DNA of 64,000 nucleotides. Source: Hygrophila difformis (taxonomy: Eukaryota; Streptophyta; Magnoliopsida; Lamiales; Acanthaceae). Where the stretch lies: contig JAOANR010000001.1 of NCBI GenBank assembly GCA_030278955.1, positions 39,458,890-39,522,889 of the forward strand, written 5' to 3'. The notes below the pieces were generated by a model that was given only the letters and a program-made list of their open reading frames with translations, had not been told where the DNA came from and did no database searches. The position numbers and the translations under genes were made by a program. This document shows positions 57,048 through 64,000 of this stretch, piece after piece (the stretch's first letter is position 1; every line of letters begins with the position of its first letter).

Positions 57048-59190
57048 CACTTATAATAAATATCATTATTATCCCTTATAATAATACTAATAATAATAAT
57101 AGTAATTTATATAACCGAAAAATAAAAAATAGATTAATATTTAAATAAAAATATAAAATAGCAAGTATTACAACTTCGATCGGCTTGATCGAAGCATTCT
57201 CATTTACCGACCGAAAGGATTTTATCCGACCAAAACTCAATTAATCATGTTTATTAATAATAAATATCATTATTATCCATTATAATAATACTAATAATAA
57301 TAATAGTAATTTATATAACCGAAAAATAAAAAATAGATAAATATTTAAATAAAAATATAAAATAGCAAGTATTAATCGGCTTGATCGAAGCATTCTCATT
57401 TACCGACCGAAAGGATTTTATCCGACCAAAACTCAATTAATCATGTTTATTAATAATAAATATCATTATTATCCATTATAATAATACTAATAATAATAAT
57501 AGTAATTTATATAACTGAAAAATAAAAAATAGATTAATATTTAAATAAAAATATAAAATAGCAAGTATTACAACTTCGATCGGCTTGATCGAAGCATTCT
57601 CATTTACCGACCGAAAGGATTTTATCCGACCAAAACTCAATTAATCATGTTTATTAATAATAAATATCATTATTATCCATTATAATAATACTAATAATAA
57701 TAATAGTAATTTATATAACCGGAAAATAAAAAATAGATAAATATTTAAATAAAAATATAAAATAGCAAGTATTACAACTTCGATCGGCTTGATCGAAGCA
57801 TTCTCATTTACCGACCGAGAGGATTTTATCCGACCAAAACTCATTTAATCATGTTTATTAATAATAAATTTCATTATTATCCATTATAATAATACTAATA
57901 ATAATAATAGTAATTTATATAACCGGAAAATAAAAAATAGATTAATATTTAAATAAAAATATAAAATAGCAAGTATTACAACTTCGATCGGCTTGATCGA
58001 AGCATTCTCATTTACCGACCGAAAGGATTTTATCCGACCAAAAGTCAATTAATCATGTTTATTAATAATAAATATCATTATTATCCATTATAATACTACT
58101 AATAATAATAATAGTAATTTATATAACCGGAAAATAAAAAATAGATAAATATTTAAATAAAAATATAAAATAGCACGTATTACAACTTCGATCGGCTTGA
58201 TCGAAGCGTTCTCATTTACCGACCGAAAGGATTTTATCCAACCAAAACTCAATTAATCATGTTTATTAATAATAAATATCATTATTATCCATTATAATAA
58301 TACTAATAATAATAATAATAATAGTAATTTATATAACCGGAAAATAAAAAATAGATAAATATTTAAATAAAAATATAAAATAGCAAGTATTACAACTTCG
58401 ATCGGCTTGATCGAAGCATTCTCATTTACCGACCGAAAGGATTTTATCCGACCAAAACTCATTTAATCATGTTTATTAATAATAAATATCATTATTATCC
58501 ATTATAATAATACTAATAATAATAATAGTAATTTATATAACCGGAAAATAAAAAATAGATTAATATTTAAATAAAAATATAAAATAGCAAGTATTACAAC
58601 TTCGATCGGCTTGATCGAAGCATTCTCATTTACCGACCGAAAGGATTTTATCCGACCAAAACTCAATTAATCATGTTTATTAATAATAAATACTTCCTCC
58701 GTCTCACTTCTTTTGTTACGAATCATTTTTTGACACTATTCAATGTTTAACTTTGATTCAAATTTTTATCATAGTTATGTAAGAAAAAACAGAGTCAAGT
58801 GATATCTTGTTAGATTCGTCTAATCTTGTAGTTTTAGACAATCAACTTTTTATAACTTTTCGTTGTACAAAATTTAAGTTATTAACCGTTAAAAATGTGC
58901 ATCGGCATGCGTGTCGAAAGGTATGTAACAATTACACTGAGACGGAGGAAGTATCAATTTTATCCATTATAATAATACTAATAATAATAATAGTAATTTA
59001 TATAACCGGAAAATAAAAAGTAGATAAATATTTAAATAAAAATATAAAATATCAAGTATTACAACTTCGATCGGCTTGATCGAAGAATTCTCATTTACCG
59101 ACCGAAAGGATTTTATCCGACCAAAACTCAATTAATCATGTTTATTAATATTAAATATCATTATTATCCATTATAATAATACTAATAAAT
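57048..59190. repeat. Satellite array, ~205-bp unit, about nine copies
   Basis: Each unit has CTTCGATC-GGCTT-GATCGAAG (perfect 8-bp palindrome), then ACCGACCGAAAGGATTTTAT, and an AT-rich half with ATAATAATAGTAATTTATAT. Palindromes start near 57174, 57376 (truncated), 57572, 57778, 57981, 58187, 58397, 58605 and 59066. Copies are highly alike, and one gap is filled by a MITE. Confidence 0.9.
58693..58951. mobile_element. Stowaway-like MITE (259 bp)
   Basis: Terminal inverted repeats CTTCCTCCGTCTCA / TGAGACGGAGGAAG, flanked by TA duplications (58691-58692, 58952-58953), inside a satellite unit. No coding capacity. The ends are typical of plant Tc1/mariner-derived Stowaway elements. Confidence 0.85.
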
Positions 59191-59216
59191 TTTTTTTTTT
59201 CAAATCCAGTAGATTA

Positions 59217-61389
59217 ATGGAGTGGATGGTGAGGGAGAAGAGTCCGGCGAGGGAGGGTTGTCCGGCGAGCAAGAAAGCGGGAAGTCCGGTGAGGGAGGGT
59301 AGTCCGTTGAGCAGGAGGTATCAACCGAGGGGGGGGGGGGGGGGGCAGGCTGGAGCTATAAGGACAGGTGGGTTAGGCAGGGACATCAGAAGGAGCTTGG
59401 TTGGAGTTTTCGTAGGCAATATTCCGGTGAAAGCTGCGACCGGAATTTTGTTTCGGGGAATTGATAGATGCGCTAGAGTGCGAGACTGTTTCTTCCCTAA
59501 CAGGAGGTGGCCGGAAAAGGGAACAAAGTTTGGTTTTTTCCGGTTCAAAGACCGATATGATGCAGAAAAGGTCATTAAGGAGTTCAACGGACGGTTATGG
59601 TTGGGTTCTCCGTTAAGAGTTAACTGGGCTTCACCAAGCCGAAGGGGTCTTAGTAACCTTAAGGAGAAGGGTGTGGTGAATAGAAAAGCAAGCAATATGT
59701 TGGGTAGTAAAACAGCTTATAGGGACGAGCGCTCGTACGCTGATGTTGTCAAAGAGGTCCGACATGAGAGATCAGAAGGTGGAGGGGGAGATAAGGAAAA
59801 TGTGGAGACCTTGATCAATCTGAGTATTGAACAGCATGACATTGAATGGCTAAGACGGTCAGCGGTGGTGGAATTGAGAGGACTAGAAATGCTAAGGGGC
59901 TTTCAGGACTGGTTGTTCGGTGGGAAGCATAAAGATGGTAATGTAATGTACCGGGGGGGGGGGGGGACACTCCCTGGTAATCAGTTTTAATAGTGGTACT
60001 GATAGAGATGAATTCCTAGAGGATTGGGAAGATAAGCAATATGTAATCTGGAAAAGGAAGTGGGTGGAGGGAGATGTGGCTAGCAAACAATTGGTATGGT
60101 TCCATATTTCAGGGCTCCCGTTCGCAGCAATGAACGAGGAGAATTACAGATTGATCATGCATAGATGGGGCGAAGTTACAAGCTTGGATAAGGAGACACG
60201 GGAGAAAAAGAGGTTGGATAGGGCTAGGGTTTTGGTGTCTTTAAGTGAAGGGGCAACTGTTCCATCAAAGACAATGGTACAGGTTTATGGGAAAACAGTA
60301 GAAATAAGAATAGCGGCTTGCATCGGTGAAATGGTGGTGGAAGAAGACCACTCAGGAGGGGAAAGGGTCGCCGGCGAGTCGGAATCAAGGCAGGAAGACC
60401 CAGACAGGAGTGGTGGGACGCCGGAGAAGACGGAGGATGTGGGGTCCAGGACCAAGATAGGGGAAAATGTGCAACAGGCATCTCTGGAATTGGAAAGGTT
60501 GCATGGGGATATGGATTATACTCATGAGGAGGCGGCGCATGCAGGGGTAATTAAAGAAGTATGCATTATGGGCAGTAATGAAGAAGGTGCGGGTGGGGTG
60601 GTGGACTATTCGAGATTACAAAGGCATAATAATAGTGGGCTGGGGAGTAGGAGGGTTAGTTCAGTGGGAAATCAGTATGGGTTGGGCCTGCGGCCCAGTA
60701 ACAATAGGTCTAATAAGAATATGGAATATGGGAACGAATGGGCTAATGAGCCTAGTGAAGGCCTTCAAATAATCAATGTAGACAGGGGGCCTTCTAAGGG
60801 TGTAGGAAATACCGATTTAGAGAGGGAAGAGGGCGATAAGGGTAGGAAGCTTGGGTGGGAGGTGGGGGAGTGTTCGCACGAAACAATTGTGGAGTGTTCT
60901 CAGATACCGGATTCGATGGGGGTCGATGGGGGTAATGCGGAGAGGCAAATTGAAGGGGCGGAGCATTGTGGGGTGTTAGGGCTCATTGGCGAAACGGACC
61001 AAGTTGTTGCTCAGAATGCCGAAGGGTACTCTGAATTAATAGATGAAGTAGGTCAGCAGTCGATGGGAGCTATTAAGCAGGTGGAAGAAGCCATGGCGAA
61101 AGTTTTGATAGGAATGAAGAAATTGAGGAGAAGAGGCCGAGGCAGAGGTTGTAAAGGGGGTAAAAATGGTGGCAATGCGGGCATGTACAACAATAAGGAA
61201 GTAGTGGGGAAGGGTGACGAATTTGCTGCTTTGGAATTCACGATTGTAAGGACCAAGGAAGGGATGAAATTGTTAGACTTCTCGGAGGTGGATGCAGTTA
61301 TGGAAATGGCGGAGATGATGGGCCTGGGTTGGTTGAAGGGGAAAGGGGATGTGGTGGCTAGGGTAAGAGAGGAGGTGCTGGGTAGGTAA
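59217..61389 (+). pseudogene. LINE ORF1 (RRM protein), frameshifted at a G-run
   Basis: The ATG is at 59217. Residues about 61-140 form an RRM (RNP2-like VFVGNI, RNP1-like KFGFFRFK). The frame ends at 59990, just after a G-run at about 59951-59963. The neighbouring frame is open from there to 61389 and carries a DUF4283-like segment (QLVWFHISGLPF, later LDRARVLVSLSE) and an acidic/Gly-rich tail ending in an Arg/Gly cluster (RRRGRGRGCKGG). The parts together form a usual-length ORF1. A second G-run is at about 59330-59346. Either slippage in the genome or a sequencing/assembly error could explain the break. Confidence 0.85.
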
Positions 61390-61425
61390 AATCTGAATAG
61401 GTGATTTGTGGGGGGTAAAGATTGG

Positions 61426-64000
61426 ATGCGAATCATTACATGTAACTTAAGGGGACTCAATGGTGGGGTGAGGAAGAGGGCGGTTACGAGGCTTTGTAAG
61501 AAGAAGAGACCGACATTGTTATGTCTGCAAGAAACGAAAATGAGGGAAATAGAGGGCAGGTTAGTGGCGAGGCTATGGGGCTCTAATGGGTGCGATTTTT
61601 GTTATCAACCGGCGGTAGGGAGTGCAGGTGGATTGTTGATGATATGGGATAGCGGGAACTGTTCGCTCAGGATAGTGGATAGAGGGCATCATTTTATGTG
61701 GTTAAAGGGGGTAATCAGAGGATTGGCAGGGAATGTAAATATAATTTGTGTGCACGCTCCTAATGATCGTCGTGGTAGAGCGGAGCTATGGAGTCAGTTT
61801 GTGACTAATTGCGACACTGGGAATGGGGAATTGTGGTGTTGGACAGGTGATTTTAACGCAGTAGTGGCTGAAGGTGAGAGGATAGGGGTGAGTGAAGATG
61901 CAGGGTCGATAAGGGATTTTAAGTCATTCGTTGATCAGATGGGACTAATAGATCTTCCATTAGAGGGGGGGAAATTCACTTGGATAGGGAGAGGGGGGAG
62001 GGCTTTCAGCAGGTTGGATAGATTTTTAGTCTCGCCGGGGTGGCTGTGCTATCGAGGGGATTTAATCCAGAAGCGATGTGATACTGTCTTATCGGATCAC
62101 TTCCCGGTTAGTTTGGAATTTGGCAAAAGTGAGTGGGGACCTAAACCTTTTAGGTTTTACAACTACTGGGTAAATGAAAAAGGCTTCATGGAGTTGGTTA
62201 CGTCTGTGTGGAATTCGGATGGGAGTGGCAGTAGGGAAAATCGGGAAAGCAAATTGTTTGGCAGGCTAAGATCACTGAAAAATCGCATTAAGGAATGGGA
62301 GGGCTACGGGGCAGCGGATCTTGAGGGGAGGATTCAAAAAATCATGGCAGAAATGGGTGAACTCGAGGGCAGGTTGGAAGGGGATGGTTAGGACGAGACG
62401 GTGAGGGGAGAATGGCTGGACAAAAAAGGGGAGGCAAAGAAATTATTATTAGCAGAGGAGAGAAGGTGGGCGCAAAAATCAAGGGTGCGATGGATCAAAG
62501 ACGGTGATCAAAATACGAGATATTTTCATGCAGTCACGTCTTTGCATAGGAGGAGGAACCATATAGGCGCTATTCATAGGGACGGAGTGATGGTTGAGGA
62601 GCCAAGGGAGATAAAAAAACTGGCGTTAGAGTTTTTCAGGGCAGCCTTTAAGAAGGAGAAGGAGGTAGTTTTTCAGGTCAAGAATGCAGGATTGCCGAGG
62701 CTGGAGGAGGCTAATAGTAGGTGGCTGGAAAGAGAATTCAGAGAAGAGGAGATTCGTCAAGTGGTGTGGAGCTGTGATGGAAACCGGGAGCCCGGTCCGG
62801 ATGGTTTTAACCTGGACTTTTTTAAAAAGTACTGGGGATTGGTCAAGGAGGACGTCATGGAAGTATTTCGGAAGCTGGAAACGAAGGGTAAATTGCCCAG
62901 GGAGGCGGGGGGTTCTTTCATTGTGTTGATTCCAAAGGTAGAGAGCCCGAGGGATTTTTGTGATTATCGCCCTATTTCGCTGGTGGGGAGTGTATACAAG
63001 ATTGTGTCTAAAGTGTTGGCAAGAAGGCTTCAAGGAGTTATTGAGGGATTGGTAGGGCAATCACAGATGGCCTTTGTTAAGGGTAGACAGATATTGGACG
63101 GTGTACTTGTGGCAGCGGAGGTGATACATTCGATGCAGAAGGCAGGCATTAGCGGATTTGTAGTGAAACTAGATTTTGCAAAGGCATACGATAATGTGTC
63201 ATGGGAGGCGTTATATGGAGTGTTGGAGGCAATGGGCTTCGGTGAAATGTGGATTTCTTGGATAAGAGAATGCATAGGGTCGGCCACGGCGGCAGTAATG
63301 GTAAATGGTTCCCCTTCTAACTTCTTCAATTTGGAGAAGGGGTTGAGGCAAGGGGATCCTCCTTCCCCGTACCTATTTGTGCTGGTCGCTGAACTACTCA
63401 ATTGTTTTTTCAACAAGGCTGCGAATTTAGGATTGGTGAATGGGGTAGTGGCTGGGGTGAACGGGCCGTCAAAAACGCACTTGCAATATGCCGATGATAC
63501 TATTTTGTTTTGTAAAGGAGAGTTATCACAGGTCATAAATATTAAGAGGATTTTGAGCTGCCTTACCCTTGCTACAGGTCTGAAGATTAACTACAGGAAA
63601 AGTTATATATATGGAGTAAATTGTCCGGAGGGGATGGTTGAGGAAGCGGCCAGCATAGTGGGGTGTGGAGTGGGGAAGTGGCCTTTACCGTATTTGGGAG
63701 TATCAATTGGAGGGAGGTTGAACAATATGGCGATTTGGCAGCCGGTGCTACATAAAGTGGAAAAAAGGTTAGCAGGGTGGAAGGGGAGATTATTATCTCA
63801 AGCGGGCAGATTAAGTCTAATTGGATCGGTTTTAAGTAGCTTACCGGTTTATTTCTTATCAGTATTTAAGATACCTAGAGGGGTGGCGGAACAGTTGGAG
63901 AGGTTGAAAAGACCGTTCTTTTGGAACGAATGGGACGGAATGAGGAGGATCCACACGATTAATTGGGAAAGGGTTTGTATGCATAAGGAGGCGGGGGGTT
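61426..64000 (+). pseudogene. LINE ORF2 (endonuclease and reverse transcriptase), one internal stop, incomplete
   Basis: The ATG at 61426 is 36 bases after the ORF1 stop. The endonuclease has CNLRGLNGG, the catalytic Glu in LQETKM, GDFNAVV and the SDH of LSDHFPV. A TAG at 62389-62391 interrupts the frame, which then continues unbroken in the same phase to the window end. The RT region shows GPDGFNLDFFKKYW, LDFAKAYDNVSW, LRQGDPPSPYLF and the active site YADDTILF. The C-terminal part lies outside the window. Apart from the single stop it looks well preserved. Confidence 0.9.

Larger units (their letters stand above)
59217..64000 (+). mobile_element. L1-type LINE retrotransposon, 3' end off window
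   Basis: ORF1 with an RRM, and ORF2 with apurinic-type endonuclease and RT, in the order of plant L1 elements with RRM-type ORF1. It follows the satellite after a short T-run (59190-59201). It carries at least one frameshift and one stop. Confidence 0.92.

Overview
The window is nuclear DNA from a flowering plant, probably a eudicot. The evidence is intron-bearing genes with GT-AG sites, plant-type LTR retrotransposons (an Athila, a Tekay/Del chromovirus and relatives), a plant L1-type LINE with an RRM in ORF1, a Stowaway-like MITE and TTTAGGG-type telomere-like tracts. No species can be named, and I see no prokaryotic feature, tRNA or rRNA gene. Almost everything is mobile or repetitive.

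Layout. (1) 1-36279 is an Athila-lineage element, called ATH1 here, on the minus strand. Its 5' LTR is 32991-36279, its tRNA-Asp primer site 32971-32990 and its gag-pol 32845-27059. Downstream of pol comes an array of five F-box-like genes and relics (7536-1790), then paired palindromes and a two-part accessory ORF running off the left edge. Its 3' LTR lies outside the window. (2) ATH1 is split just after pol by TEK1 (8099-26871, minus, TSD GAAGA), a Tekay-type chromovirus with 2,597-bp LTRs. (3) TEK1 is split inside gag by TRG1 (15519-23154, plus, TSD GCGGG), a gag-only TR-GAG-type non-autonomous relative. (4) ATH1 sits in an exon of a DUF1985-like gene (36280-37261). Next come a telomere-like minisatellite (37326-38390) and sequence without a convincing gene. 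(5) ATH2 (39308-56379, plus, TSD GAGGT) is a gag-pol-less element with 4.4-kb LTRs and the same tRNA-Asp primer site. Instead of gag-pol it carries a spliced-looking two-part gene related to the accessory ORF of ATH1. (6) 56385-59190 holds telomere-like and CTT repeats and a ~205-bp satellite interrupted by a MITE. (7) 59217-64000 is a LINE running off the right edge.

How the parts may work together. ATH1 encodes Gag, protease, RT, RNase H and integrase, now with three in-frame stops. ATH2 has no polymerase and would need such a partner; it shares primer type, LTR-end motif and accessory protein family with ATH1. TRG1 would likewise depend on a TEK1-type partner, since their LTR ends, PPT and leader-end sequences match closely.

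Most interesting signals. Target-site-duplication logic joins an F-box gene array directly to the 3' end of an Athila pol. Arrays of TCGC-rich inverted repeats sit just upstream of TATA boxes in the ATH1 and ATH2 LTRs, the ATH2 internal gene and the first F-box gene. An 18-nt sequence spanning the ATH2 PPT/LTR junction is repeated exactly at two internal sites next to palindromes. The TRG1 LTRs carry 13 and 14 tandem 28-bp units, most of which can fold as GNRA-tetraloop hairpins. All homologies and divergence estimates are by eye from sequence; no search was run.
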